DNA of 64,000 bases from Balneolaceae bacterium UBA3186 (GTDB taxonomy: Bacteria > Bacteroidota > Rhodothermia > Balneolales > Balneolaceae), in assembly GCA_002364085.1 (NCBI GenBank), contig DEXK01000015.1:97379-161378 (forward strand), in the 5' to 3' direction. Shown in pieces: positions 17,983-27,961 of this stretch; position 1 is the first letter of the stretch, and each line of letters starts with the position of its first letter. Under the pieces are notes generated by a model, which did not search any database, was not told the DNA's origin, and saw only the letters and a program-made list of their open reading frames with translations. The position numbers were made by a program, and so were the translations under genes.

Positions 17983-20900
17983 ATGTTTAAAAAGCTACTC
18001 TCATTTACAAAGTTACTTTCCGTAACTTTTTTAACACTGCTTTTATCTGCTGGGGCGTTTGCTCAAAGCGGCTCTATTAGTGGTGTAGTAACAGACGGTA
18101 CATCCGGTGATTTTTTACCTGGTGTAACTGTGCAATTAGTTGAAATCCAAAGAGGAGTTGCTACAAACTCTGATGGAGAGTATACGATCAATAATGTTGC
18201 TGCCGGTACTTACACTTTAAGAGCCACATTTGTTGGTTTTCGTAAGTTTGAAGCTTCGGTAACAATTGGTTCTGGTGAAACTGTACAAGATATTACACTT
18301 CAAGAAGACATCTTAGGTCTTGAAGAAGTTGTAGTAACTGGTGTAGGAGCTGGAACATCAACCACTAAACTAGGTTTTGACGTTGCCAAAGTTGGCGAAA
18401 AAGACCTTAGCGAAGTTCCTGCTTCCGATGTTGGTAGTGCGATTCGTGCTAAGGTTCCTGGTGTAACTGTTGTTAAAGCATCTGGTGACCCTTCTGCTCC
18501 TGCAACTATCCGCCTTCGTTCTTCAACTTCACTATCTGATAATCAGTCTCCACTTATCATTGTTGATGGTGTTATTACTGACGGTAGTTTAGCTGATATT
18601 AACATGCAAGATGTTGAGTCTATTGAGATTGTAAAAGGTGCCGCTGGTGCTTCTCTTTACGGTTCTCTTGCAGGTAACGGTGTAATTCAGGTTATTACTA
18701 AGCGTGCTTCAACATCTGTTGACAAGCCTCAGGTAACTGTAAGAAGCGAGTACGGTTTCTCTTCTCTTGCTAATGAGTACCCTGTTGCTACTACCCATCC
18801 TTGGGATATGACAGGCGTTGTTGTAACTGATGGTTACGTAACTGATTGGCCAGCATGGGAAAATACTGGTGCTGCTGGTTATACTGGTGTTTTCAACCAA
18901 CCATACCCGGTTAACTATGACAACACTGAAGCTATCTTTACAGGACAGCCTTTCAATTCTAATTACATTAGTATTGCAAATGCATCCGGAAAATTCAATT
19001 ACTTCGCTTCTTTCGAAGGTTTGAATCAGGCTGGTGTTATTGAAAATCTTGATGCTTACAAGCGTAACTCAGTTCGTTTTAACTCTGATTACCTTTACAA
19101 CGAAAAGTTCAAGCTTTCTTTCAGTGGTTCTTACCTTACTACAGAATATCCTGATATTGATGAGCAGGGACAGGGATCGAACTTCTTCTATTCTACCCTA
19201 ACAGCTCCTCCAATTCTTGACTTCACTGAAACCGGAGCAGACGGACAGCCTCTAAACTCAGGTTTATCTGGTTACGATATAATTGGTAGTAACGTTCAAA
19301 ACCCATTGTACGTAGCTGCTAACCGTCAGGATGATTTCGCAAGAGAGCGTTACCTAATGGGTATTACTGCTTCTTTCAAAGTTAATGACTGGTTATCTGT
19401 TGATGGTCGTCAATCTTTTGATAAGAACTATCAGTTAAGAACTCAAAGTACACCAGTTGGATACCAAACTCCGACTCCAAGTTCTACATTAAACAATGGT
19501 TCTGAACTTCGTCAGTCTTTTAACTCAACTGCTCAGATTACTGAAGCTTGGGCTACTGGACGTTGGTCTCTTGAAGATCTTGATGTACGTGTTATTGCTA
19601 AGTATCTTTTCGAAGATAGAGATGCTGAAAGCTATACTTTCTCAGGTAACACTTACTCTGTAGCTGGTATCAGAACATTTAGTGCTCTTGACCAAACTAC
19701 TTTCTCTATAAGCAATGGTTTTTCAGAAGAAAGAGCTGAGAATTTCATCTTAGATACTGAATTTGATTATCAAGATAAGCTTATCATTGGCGGTATGGTT
19801 CGTCGTGATGGTTCTTCTCTATTTGGTGAAGATGAAAGATATCAAGTTTACTATCGTGGTTCTCTTGCTTATCGTATTTCAGAAGATGTTGAAATCGATA
19901 ACGTTCAGGAACTTAAAGTTCGTGCTTCTTACGGTACTTCAGGTCAAAGACCTCCATTTGCTGCACAGTACGAGACTTATGATGTAACTAGTACAACTTT
20001 ACTTCCTGGTACTCAGGGTAACACTGAAATTAAGCCTTCTGTTGTTGCTGAAACTGAATTTGGTGTTGATGTTGCATTCTTAGAGAAGTTCAACTTAGTT
20101 GTTAACTATGCTACAACAACTGTAACTAATGACTATTTAGTAGTGCCGTTGGTTTCAGGTGTTAGCTCATTCCCTAGCCAGTACCAAAACGTTGGTGAGA
20201 TCGAAGGATCTGCTTTCGAATTAGGTCTACAAGGTTCTTTAATTAACAAAAGAGACATGCAAGCAGGTTTCAACCTTTCATTCTCTAAAGTTAAGCAAGA
20301 AGTTACCGATCTAGGTGATCTTCCGGCGTTCACTCGTTCTGCTGGTGGTGCTATCAACTTATTCCGATTTGAAGAAGGAGTTTCTTACGGTGCTATGTAC
20401 GGTAACAAGTTGATCTCTTCTATCAGTGAGTTAACTCTTGATGGTAGTGGAAATGTACTAAATGCTGGTGGTGGTGCGTTAACTCCATCTGACTTCTCTG
20501 TTAACAGTCTAGGACACGTTGTTATTACTGCCGATCAAGGTACTGATGCTGAGCGTCCAATGTACTTAGTTGACGAAGTTGGTGATGAAGCTATCGTTCA
20601 AATTGGTGACACAAATCCAGATTTCAACATGGGTCTTTCAGGTAATTTCAATTACAAGAACTTAGGATTATTCATGGTTTGGGATTGGTCTCAAGGCGGC
20701 GAAGTTTACAACTACACTAAGCAGCTATTGATCTTCAACTACCGTCATAAAGATTTAGAAGACTTAACCAGAGATGGTTATGCTCTTAGCTATTTGACTG
20801 CTTCTGATGGTCTTTACAATGCATCTGATGCATTAAGCTACTATGTAGAAGACGCTTCTTACCTAAAACTACGTGAAGTATCTCTTTCTTATACTTTAAC

Positions 20901-21102
20901 AAATAGTAACCTTGGTTCTTTGGGTGAGTACATCCGAGACATCAAGCTTTCCGTAGTAGGTAGAAACTTGCTAACAATCACTGACTACACTGGATACGAT
21001 CCTGAAGTAGCACTGAGAACTAATGCAACTAATTTCCGTTTGGATGAATATTCTTATCCAAACCTCAGAACCTTCACCGGCTCTGTACAAGTAAGATTTT
21101 AA
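17983..21102 (+). CDS. SusC/RagA-family TonB-linked outer membrane protein
   Basis: About 1039 residues. A signal peptide (ending near AGAFAQS) is followed by a carboxypeptidase-regulatory-like beta domain (SGVVTDGTSGDFLPGVTV), a TonB box-like segment (EEVVVTGVGAG), the plug (IRAKVPGVTVV to SPLIIVDGVI, IEIVKGAAGASLYG), then a 22-strand barrel ending in TGSVQVRF. It imports a polymer- or peptide-derived ligand with the SusD partner 18 bp downstream. I chose ATG 17983 because GAGGA lies 5 bp before it; the upstream ATG 17971 contains that site. Codon use (GCT, GTT, ACT, TCT) is visibly biased, suggesting very high expression. Confidence 0.94.
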   Translation: MFKKLLSFTKLLSVTFLTLLLSAGAFAQSGSISGVVTDGTSGDFLPGVTVQLVEIQRGVATNSDGEYTINNVAAGTYTLRATFVGFRKFEASVTIGSGETVQDITLQEDILGLEEVVVTGVGAGTSTTKLGFDVAKVGEKDLSEVPASDVGSAIRAKVPGVTVVKASGDPSAPATIRLRSSTSLSDNQSPLIIVDGVITDGSLADINMQDVESIEIVKGAAGASLYGSLAGNGVIQVITKRASTSVDKPQVTVRSEYGFSSLANEYPVATTHPWDMTGVVVTDGYVTDWPAWENTGAAGYTGVFNQPYPVNYDNTEAIFTGQPFNSNYISIANASGKFNYFASFEGLNQAGVIENLDAYKRNSVRFNSDYLYNEKFKLSFSGSYLTTEYPDIDEQGQGSNFFYSTLTAPPILDFTETGADGQPLNSGLSGYDIIGSNVQNPLYVAANRQDDFARERYLMGITASFKVNDWLSVDGRQSFDKNYQLRTQSTPVGYQTPTPSSTLNNGSELRQSFNSTAQITEAWATGRWSLEDLDVRVIAKYLFEDRDAESYTFSGNTYSVAGIRTFSALDQTTFSISNGFSEERAENFILDTEFDYQDKLIIGGMVRRDGSSLFGEDERYQVYYRGSLAYRISEDVEIDNVQELKVRASYGTSGQRPPFAAQYETYDVTSTTLLPGTQGNTEIKPSVVAETEFGVDVAFLEKFNLVVNYATTTVTNDYLVVPLVSGVSSFPSQYQNVGEIEGSAFELGLQGSLINKRDMQAGFNLSFSKVKQEVTDLGDLPAFTRSAGGAINLFRFEEGVSYGAMYGNKLISSISELTLDGSGNVLNAGGGALTPSDFSVNSLGHVVITADQGTDAERPMYLVDEVGDEAIVQIGDTNPDFNMGLSGNFNYKNLGLFMVWDWSQGGEVYNYTKQLLIFNYRHKDLEDLTRDGYALSYLTASDGLYNASDALSYYVEDASYLKLREVSLSYTLTNSNLGSLGEYIRDIKLSVVGRNLLTITDYTGYDPEVALRTNATNFRLDEYSYPNLRTFTGSVQVRF

Positions 21103-21120
21103 TCTTAAATAACTACTATT

Positions 21121-22854
21121 ATGAAAAACAATAAATTTAAATTATTTCTATCTGTTCTAGTTTTTGGTGGCGTACTTTTTACAAGTTGCGCTGACTTGAC
21201 TGTTCAGAATACGAATGAGCCGACAACTGAGGCTGTTTTCGGTGATCCTGCAAACTTAACTAAATTGTTAAGAGGTGGTTTCTACGACTGGTCTACAGCT
21301 GTGGTTACTTCTTATGGTACGCATCCTGATCTAATTGCAGATCAGATTACTTCTACTAACAACGTTCGTAACTTCTGGGATTTTGCTCAGGAACCACGAA
21401 TTAGATTAGCAAATACTACTTCTTATGGTGGTGCTGCTAGTTGGAGAGTATTTTATGGCGGATTCAACTCAGCTATAACAACTGCTAACCTATTCATCGC
21501 TAACCCGGATACTCCTGATGACTTCCTAGCTCAGGCTTACTTCCTTAGAGGTGTTGCTAGAGGTTACTTAGGTATGTTCTTTGATCAAGGTTACTTGATC
21601 GATGAGGACTTTGATGCTTCAACTGATACTCCTGAGTTTGTTCCTTACGGACAAATTATTGACGGAGCAATTGCCGATTTAGATCAAGCTATTTCACTAG
21701 CTGCTTCTACTTCAGCAACGTTCAGTTTCAATGCTATGCCTAACCCTGCAGAATCATGGGACTCAGATGAGTTTCAAGATGTTGTAAATTCATTTGCAGC
21801 GCGTATTCTTGCTGGAGAAGCCAGAACTGAAGCTGAAGCTGCTAGTACTGACTGGCAAGCTGTTTTGGATTATGCTGAAGCTGGTATCGGCGGTCCAGAT
21901 GCTCTTTCTTCTATAGGAGTATTCTCTAACAGTAATATCGGTTCAAGTGGTGAGTTTGCTAACTACTACGCTGATTGGTCAAACTTCATCGTTTCTTGCG
22001 GTAGTTCTGTTTCAAGTTGCTCTGGTTACCTTCCAACTGACGTGAAAGTAACTCACTCAATGGATCCTAGCTACCCAACAACATACCCTACTGCTCAAGC
22101 TAACGGTACTACAGCTGACTTAGCTCCTGCTAGCTCAACTGACCCTAGACTTGATGGTTACTATGTATATACTACTAATGCAGGTTTCTTACGTTCTACA
22201 CGTAACCCTAACTTGTACAGTAACTACTTCAGTGGTAGACTTTGGAGTGGTAATGACTGGTGGCAAGAAACTAATGACGTGATTCTGTTTACAGATACTG
22301 AAACTGACCTATTGAGAGCAGAAGCTCAGGTTATGTTAAATCAAGGTCTAGCTGCGGCTAACACGTTGAATAACTCTACTGCCGGTACCGGTACTACAAC
22401 AATTGGTTTCACTTTATATTCTGAAACTAACAATATTGTAGCTGATGCTACCCTTAGTGGTGGATATAACTTTACTGGTACAGAAACTAAAGCGCAACAA
22501 CAATTCGCTCTTATGAGAGAGTATGCTGTTGAGGTTGCTGGTCTTGGTGGAGCTGGTACTAACTGGGCATTCATGAGACGTCATGATCTTCTTCAAGAAG
22601 GTACAATGACTATGTTCCCTGTTCCAGGTACTCAGTTAGAAATCTTAGGCATTGACATCTACACCTTTGGTGGCGTTGAAAATGCTGGTACTGCTGGTAC
22701 TGCTTCTGGTGCTAACAGCTGGACTGCTCTAGCTGCAAAAGCCGGACTTGCTAAAGCTCGTCCTGCAGGAGACAATACATTCACACCTAACAATGCGAAA
22801 ATTGATGCTTCAAGTATCAACACTCTTTCTGCTAAAGGTGCTAAAAGCAACTAA
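21121..22854 (+). CDS. SusD/RagB-family surface lipoprotein
   Basis: 577-residue SusD-like protein: signal with lipobox LFTSC (Cys23), then an alpha-helical TPR-type scaffold and the RagB/SusD C-terminal region (LLRAEAQVMLNQG, QQQFALMREYAVEVAGLGG). These proteins cap the SusC barrel and bind substrate at the cell surface. Starts 18 bp after susC and ends just before a strong terminator, so the two form a two-gene operon. The substrate is unknown: no glycoside hydrolase or sensor lies next door. Unusually Ala/Thr/Ser rich, with the same strong codon bias as susC. Confidence 0.9.
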   Translation: MKNNKFKLFLSVLVFGGVLFTSCADLTVQNTNEPTTEAVFGDPANLTKLLRGGFYDWSTAVVTSYGTHPDLIADQITSTNNVRNFWDFAQEPRIRLANTTSYGGAASWRVFYGGFNSAITTANLFIANPDTPDDFLAQAYFLRGVARGYLGMFFDQGYLIDEDFDASTDTPEFVPYGQIIDGAIADLDQAISLAASTSATFSFNAMPNPAESWDSDEFQDVVNSFAARILAGEARTEAEAASTDWQAVLDYAEAGIGGPDALSSIGVFSNSNIGSSGEFANYYADWSNFIVSCGSSVSSCSGYLPTDVKVTHSMDPSYPTTYPTAQANGTTADLAPASSTDPRLDGYYVYTTNAGFLRSTRNPNLYSNYFSGRLWSGNDWWQETNDVILFTDTETDLLRAEAQVMLNQGLAAANTLNNSTAGTGTTTIGFTLYSETNNIVADATLSGGYNFTGTETKAQQQFALMREYAVEVAGLGGAGTNWAFMRRHDLLQEGTMTMFPVPGTQLEILGIDIYTFGGVENAGTAGTASGANSWTALAAKAGLAKARPAGDNTFTPNNAKIDASSINTLSAKGAKSN

Positions 22855-22872
22855 TTAAGTTTAGCTTACTTT

Positions 22873-22905
22873 AAGCCCCCGATTTAAAATCGGGGGCTTT
22901 TTTTA
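22873..22905 (+). terminator. Rho-independent terminator of susC-susD
   Basis: AAGCCCCCGAT/ATCGGGGGCTT forms an 11-bp GC-rich stem with a short AT loop, followed by seven Ts. It begins 19 bp after the susD stop. This is the strongest terminator in the window. Confidence 0.95.
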
Positions 22906-23191
22906 TGTCTTTATTTTTTATAAAAGGGAACAACTCTCATCTATTGTTTTACTATTACTTATACAAAGGGGAGTTTATATTAGAACCAGAGATAAGGACT
23001 TAACCTTGAACTAAATTAACAATAAGTGAGGCTGCTTATTAATGATCTGCTTAAATAAGCTAGTAATCTAATTAGTGGTAAATTATTCTAGTAGAAAGGC
23101 ACAGGAATCCTAAAACTCTCATACAGAGATGATTGACAGCTAACACGAAATATACCGTCAGTTGTACTTCTCGGATTCCTTATTTAAATAC
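22906..23191. other. Intergenic stretch, nothing recognised
   Basis: Between the susD terminator and the end of the convergent lipoprotein gene there is AT-rich sequence with no open frame, RNA fold or repeat that I can support. Confidence 0.5.
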
Positions 23192-23680
23192 TTACTTAAG
23201 AATTTCAATTGGCACAGGATAGTCTTTGCTAGTCTCGACCACAATATCCCCACCATTATGATTATGTAGAATTAACGTTGCTTGTAAATGAAGCAAGAAT
23301 CTCTTTTCTCTTATTATTCGAGCTGTTTGTTGTTCAGTTATAATGCTCATCATATCCACTTTATCTCCCAACGTTAGAGCAACTGTGTAAGGATTTACAG
23401 GCTCATACTTTTCTATAGTCTCATTTTCTTCATTCCCAACGAGATAATAAGTAGTTCTGCTTGCCGGTAGGGAAAGACTGTCTTTTTGCTTTTCAAAGTT
23501 TGTATGATGCGTATACTTTACACCATCTATCTTTATCCAAGCTAGATCTTCAATATTTCTAATTCCTCTGAAGTCAAGTTTTATCTCTTCTCCTACATAA
23601 ACAGGATTTTTTGGTTTATCGCAGGCGCTTAGCAGGGAAAGAACTATAATAGCAGAAAAAACACAGGCTTTCATTTTCAT
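23192..23680 (-). CDS. Hypothetical lipoprotein
   Basis: 162 residues with a clean lipoprotein signal: basic MKMK start, hydrophobic core and lipobox LLSAC (Cys20), followed by DKPKNP. The mature part is predicted mixed alpha/beta with no motif I recognise. The gene lies downstream of the initiator tRNA on the same strand but behind that tRNA's terminator, so it probably has its own promoter. Function unknown. Confidence 0.7.
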   Translation of the reverse strand: MKMKACVFSAIIVLSLLSACDKPKNPVYVGEEIKLDFRGIRNIEDLAWIKIDGVKYTHHTNFEKQKDSLSLPASRTTYYLVGNEENETIEKYEPVNPYTVALTLGDKVDMMSIITEQQTARIIREKRFLLHLQATLILHNHNGGDIVVETSKDYPVPIEILK

Positions 23681-23696
23681 GATTTTTTTATTGGTT

Positions 23697-23728
23697 AAAA
23701 AAAAAGCCCTTATATCTTATACAAGGGC
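23697..23728 (-). terminator. Terminator after the initiator tRNA
   Basis: On the minus strand GCCCTT/AAGGGC (23723-23728 with 23706-23711) closes an 11-nt loop and is followed by nine Ts. It begins 9 bp past the tRNA 3' end. Confidence 0.85.
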
Positions 23729-23736
23729 CTTAATAG

Positions 23737-23809
<73 letters not shown>

Positions 23810-23926
23810 ATGTTGAGCTTTAAAGATACGATTAATTAACGATTACTATCAACCTTTATTTGGGTTTTTTTCTAATGGTTTGTTTATCTATTCTTTATCT
23901 TTAGAAAAAAAATAAAACCCATTTTA

Positions 23927-25186
23927 ATGATCTCATCAAAAGAAGCAATTGAACTTGAAGATAAATTCGGCGCACATAACTATCACCCTTTACCGGTAGT
24001 GTTAGAAAAAGGCGAGGGTGTTTATGTTTGGGACCCGGAAGGGTACAAATATTTTGATTTTTTATCTGCCTATTCAGCAGTTAATCAAGGACATTGTCAT
24101 CCTAAAATTACTCAATCCCTTATTGACCAAGCTCAAACCCTAACTCTTACTTCCAGGGCCTTCTATAATAATGTTTTGGGCGAATACGAGAAGTACCTGA
24201 GCAATTATTTTGGTTTTGATAAAGTGTTGCCGATGAACACCGGAGCCGAAGGTGTAGAAACAGCAATCAAATTATGCAGAAAATGGGCCTATGAGAAAAA
24301 AGGAATCCCTGAGAACGAAGCTCAGATCATCGTTTGTGAAGATAACTTTCATGGGAGAACTACAACCGTTATTTCTTTTTCTAATGATCCAGACGCCAAG
24401 AAAAATTTCGGGCCATATACCCCCGGCTTTATAAAAATACCATACAATGATTTGGAAGCTTTAAAAAATGCTCTGAATCAACCTAATGTAGCCGGGTTCC
24501 TTGTAGAACCAATACAGGGAGAGGCCGGAGTTGTTGTTCCAGATGAAGATTATATGTCTGAGTCTGCACGTCTCTGTAAAGAAGCTGATGCGTTGTTTAT
24601 AGCTGATGAAATTCAGACTGGTATTGCTCGAACAGGTGGATTACTTGCTGTTTGTGGAGATTGCTCTTGTAAAGGACATTGTGAGCGACAGAAAACTTAC
24701 ACTAAACCAGATATACTTATTTTAGGTAAAGCCTTATCAGGAGGAGCTTATCCGGTTTCTGCAATTCTTGCTGACGACAGCGTTATGGATGTGATAAAGC
24801 CCGGACAACATGGATCTACCTATGGTGGAAATCCTCTTGGCTGTAAAGTAGCAATGACGGCATTGGAAGTTGTAGATGATGAACATTTAGCACAAAATGC
24901 CCGAGCTTTAGGTGAAATATTCAGATCCGAAATGGAAAAGCTTGTTAAGACCTCAGAACTTTTTGTTAAAGTAAGAGGTAAAGGATTACTAAATGCAGTA
25001 ATTATTAATGACACCCCGGAAAGTGATACTGCATGGCGATTTTGTTTAGCACTTAAAGAAAACGGTTTGCTTGCTAAACCTACTCACGGAAATATTATAC
25101 GATTTGCTCCGCCTTTGGTAATGACAAAAGAAGAACTAATGGAATGTGTTTCAATTATTGAAAAAACTCTTACTAGTTTTAAATAA
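23927..25186 (+). CDS. rocD: Ornithine--oxo-acid aminotransferase
   Basis: 419-residue class III PLP aminotransferase that turns ornithine plus 2-oxoglutarate into glutamate semialdehyde. Family motifs are YNHPLP-like AHNYHPLPVVLEKGEG, DFLSAYSAVNQGHCHPKI, NTGAEGVETAIKLCRKW (PLP binding), VEPIQGEAGVVVP, LFIADEIQTGIARTG and ILGKALSGGAYPVSA with the Schiff-base lysine. The pattern AHNYHPLPVVL and SAYSAVNQGH favours ornithine over acetylornithine. One oddity is a Cys-rich insert (CGDCSCKGHCERQ, near residue 245), which could bind a metal. It is followed by an esterase lipoprotein and a lysine aminotransferase. Confidence 0.93.
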   Translation: MISSKEAIELEDKFGAHNYHPLPVVLEKGEGVYVWDPEGYKYFDFLSAYSAVNQGHCHPKITQSLIDQAQTLTLTSRAFYNNVLGEYEKYLSNYFGFDKVLPMNTGAEGVETAIKLCRKWAYEKKGIPENEAQIIVCEDNFHGRTTTVISFSNDPDAKKNFGPYTPGFIKIPYNDLEALKNALNQPNVAGFLVEPIQGEAGVVVPDEDYMSESARLCKEADALFIADEIQTGIARTGGLLAVCGDCSCKGHCERQKTYTKPDILILGKALSGGAYPVSAILADDSVMDVIKPGQHGSTYGGNPLGCKVAMTALEVVDDEHLAQNARALGEIFRSEMEKLVKTSELFVKVRGKGLLNAVIINDTPESDTAWRFCLALKENGLLAKPTHGNIIRFAPPLVMTKEELMECVSIIEKTLTSFK

Positions 25187-25314
25187 CCCTTTTGTACTTC
25201 ACTCATCTTTATATATGTATTCTCATCCAAGCATAATCCTTGTTAAGAATACCGAATAGATAATTCTAGATGTAGTCTCATAATTTATTGGTAACACAAA
25301 CCAATTTTCGAATT

Positions 25315-26424
25315 ATGAGACTATTCAATTATTCTTACGTACTGTTCTGCTCGATAATCGTTTTAGCATGTGCTGATTTATCTAGTAATGACCCCATACC
25401 ATCTGTAGAAGAAAACACTTGTGTGGGTGAAGGTATTATCCGGTGTGTATTAAAAAGTGGTATGGTTGTTGATGTTTCTCTTCCACCAAGCTATGCTGAT
25501 ACTGTAAAATACCCCATAATGCTTATAAACGATGGTGAAAGTGTGTTTAATGCAAACGGACTAAATGCTAAATTTATAATAGATGATCTTATAAACACCG
25601 GCTCAATTGAACCAATTATTGCTGTCGCAATTTATTCACAAGGACAAAGAAACAATCTTTATATCCCTTATTTAGATGATTGGATTACAAGAAATTGGGG
25701 TTCTTATAAACCTGAATCTGAAATATATGCAAGTCTCATAATTAATGACCTGATTCCCTTTTTAGAGACCAAATATAGCTTAGATAAAAAAGAAATTGGC
25801 ATTATGGGATATTCTTTAGGAGGTCTGGTTTCTACCTGGATGGGGTTAAAATATCCTGATCACATTAAGTACTCCGCAAGCCTCTCGGGATCATTTTGGG
25901 TAGCTGATTATCAAATTTTCGATGAGGTAAAAGAAAACGGATATGACCCTGAGAACAAATTTTGGTTTGATATTGGAGCAACTACCGGTGAATGGAATTA
26001 CTATGTACCATTATACTCAGCTTTAGATAGTGTGGGAGTAGAACCAGGTAAACAAAGTTTTTATTACGAAGACAAAGGAGCAAGACATGTATTTTCAGAT
26101 TGGAGAAATCGGCTTGAACTCCCTTTGAAATTGTTTTTTGCTCCATCAGAGCCTACAAAAGAAAAAATGGAAGTGATCCTACAATGTATTCAAAGTTCAC
26201 AAAATCCAGATTTAAGATTTAAAAGAATGAATCCCATAATTACTTTCTCTAACAACGCTAAATATTCATTAGCACATACTGCAAAATATACTCTAGAAAG
26301 TGGCAATGGACAGCTAGGAAGAGAAGGTAGCTTTCTAAATGAAGCTGGAGAAGAATTGAAAGTACTTGTAGAATATCTTCACTTCACCGAGGAAGTAATT
26401 ATACCTGAGAACTATTGTAATTAA
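25315..26424 (+). CDS. Esterase-type alpha/beta hydrolase lipoprotein
   Basis: About 369 residues. Signal with lipobox VLAC (Cys19) predicts an envelope lipoprotein. The catalytic domain is of the putative esterase/Fes family (PF00756): MLINDGESVFN near the N-terminus, nucleophile elbow GYSLGG (Ser167), and a late histidine in ARHVFSDWRNRL. A C-terminal extension of about 90 residues has no motif I recognise. I start at ATG 25315; the frame reaches a TTG at 25288 but this only adds residues before the signal. Substrate unknown. Confidence 0.85.
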   Translation: MRLFNYSYVLFCSIIVLACADLSSNDPIPSVEENTCVGEGIIRCVLKSGMVVDVSLPPSYADTVKYPIMLINDGESVFNANGLNAKFIIDDLINTGSIEPIIAVAIYSQGQRNNLYIPYLDDWITRNWGSYKPESEIYASLIINDLIPFLETKYSLDKKEIGIMGYSLGGLVSTWMGLKYPDHIKYSASLSGSFWVADYQIFDEVKENGYDPENKFWFDIGATTGEWNYYVPLYSALDSVGVEPGKQSFYYEDKGARHVFSDWRNRLELPLKLFFAPSEPTKEKMEVILQCIQSSQNPDLRFKRMNPIITFSNNAKYSLAHTAKYTLESGNGQLGREGSFLNEAGEELKVLVEYLHFTEEVIIPENYCN

Positions 26425-26554
26425 ATTTCACGCTTTCAAATCACATCCTTTTAAAGGAATATTCACTTTAGATTTTATAGAGGCTATTGAGGGATAGGCT
26501 TGGAATTAGTAGCTTGAATGAAGTAAATAATATTAATTTTCATTCTAATTTTTA

Positions 26555-27904
26555 ATGGCTAAAAATACGACTATTCAACCTGCTCAAGTACGAGAGGTTT
26601 TAGGGAAACATCTACTCACTGATGGTTTTGACATGGTACTTGATCTTGAAGAAAGTAAAGGGGCTTATCTTCATGATTCAAAATCAGGAAAAAAATATCT
26701 GGACTTCTTTACTTTCTTTGCTTCTAACCCTTTGGGAATGAATCACCCCAAAATAGCAGGAGATGCCGATTTTGTATCTATGTTAGGAAAAACCGCGATC
26801 AATAAACCATCAAACTCTGATGTGTATACCGAAGAACTTGCCGGGTTTATGAGTTCATTCAGTAGAGTCGCTGTTCCTGAACATCTCCCCCACTCTTTCT
26901 TTATTTCAGGTGGTGCATTAGCTGTAGAAAATGCAATGAAAGTAGCCTTTGATTGGAAAGTTCAGAAAAACTTCCAAAAAGGATATCGCCATGAAGTAGG
27001 GCATAAAGTACTGCACTTTGAAAAAGCTTTTCATGGACGATCAGGATACACTCTTTCAGTTACTAACACTGTACTGGATAAAGTAAAGTATTTTCCTAAG
27101 TTTGATTGGCCACGAGTTATCAGTCCGGCTACAAGCTATCCTGAAACACCTGAATCTTTGAGATCTGTAATTGCAGAAGAAAATTTGGCCATAGCACAGG
27201 CTGAACGTTTCTTTGAACTATACAAAGATGACATCGCTTGTATTTTGATCGAACCAATTCAGGGAGAAGGTGGTGATCGACATTTTAGAGTTGAATTCCA
27301 TCAAGCCCTTCGTGATCTAGCAGATAAACATGAAGCTCTTTTGATCTATGATGAAGTTCAAACCGGTGTTGGAATGACCGGAAAATTTTGGGCTCATGAA
27401 CATTATGTAAAACCTGACATCCTTTCTTTTGGCAAAAAAGCTCAAGTTTGTGGAATTTTAGCAGGGCCACGTGTGGATGAAGTAGAAACAAATTGCTTTC
27501 AGGTTTCTTCCAGAATCAATTCAACCTGGGGAGGAAATTTGGTGGATATGGTTCGTTTTGGTAGAATTCTGGATATCATTGAAGAAGATAACCTTGTTGC
27601 CAATGCAGCTAACGTAGGCGATCACCTACTTTCTAAGCTTCAGAAAATGGCTGATTCGCATGATCATCTTTCCAATCCAAGAGGAAAAGGGTTGTTTGCA
27701 GCCATAGATCTTCCTGATTCACATTCCAGAGATGCAGTTATCAGTCATTGTATCGAAAATGGTTTGATGATATTGGCTTGTGGACCGAATACTGTCCGTT
27801 TCCGCCCACCTTTGACGATTACTACAGACCAAATTGATGAAGGTTTGGATATTTTGGAAAAGGCTTACAAATCTGCTTTGGATAAATGTCCGGTAGCTAG
27901 CTAA
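26555..27904 (+). CDS. lat: L-lysine 6-transaminase
   Basis: 449-residue class III aminotransferase that moves the epsilon-amino group of lysine to 2-oxoglutarate, giving aminoadipate semialdehyde. Distinctive family segments include DFFTFFASNPLGMNHPK, FFISGGALAVENAMKVAFDWKVQ, HGRSGYTLSVTNT, EPIQGEGGDRHFR, YDEVQTGVGMTGKFWAHEH and SFGKKAQVCG with the PLP lysine. Length and motifs match Lat rather than RocD or acetylornithine enzymes. It probably feeds lysine catabolism or osmolyte/piperideine metabolism; with rocD nearby it makes a diamine/basic amino acid cluster. Confidence 0.93.
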   Translation: MAKNTTIQPAQVREVLGKHLLTDGFDMVLDLEESKGAYLHDSKSGKKYLDFFTFFASNPLGMNHPKIAGDADFVSMLGKTAINKPSNSDVYTEELAGFMSSFSRVAVPEHLPHSFFISGGALAVENAMKVAFDWKVQKNFQKGYRHEVGHKVLHFEKAFHGRSGYTLSVTNTVLDKVKYFPKFDWPRVISPATSYPETPESLRSVIAEENLAIAQAERFFELYKDDIACILIEPIQGEGGDRHFRVEFHQALRDLADKHEALLIYDEVQTGVGMTGKFWAHEHYVKPDILSFGKKAQVCGILAGPRVDEVETNCFQVSSRINSTWGGNLVDMVRFGRILDIIEEDNLVANAANVGDHLLSKLQKMADSHDHLSNPRGKGLFAAIDLPDSHSRDAVISHCIENGLMILACGPNTVRFRPPLTITTDQIDEGLDILEKAYKSALDKCPVAS

Positions 27905-27914
27905 TTTCTTTATT

Positions 27915-27943
27915 AGTATGGACATGGTATTCATGTCCATACT
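27915..27943. terminator. Perfect 12-bp hairpin between convergent genes
   Basis: AGTATGGACATG (27915-27926) and CATGTCCATACT (27932-27943) pair perfectly around a 5-nt loop. It lies between lat (ending 27904) and the convergent SDR gene (ending 27962), where a bidirectional terminator is expected. The flanks are only moderately T-rich. Confidence 0.65.
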
Positions 27944-27961
27944 ATTTCATTTTAAATAGTT

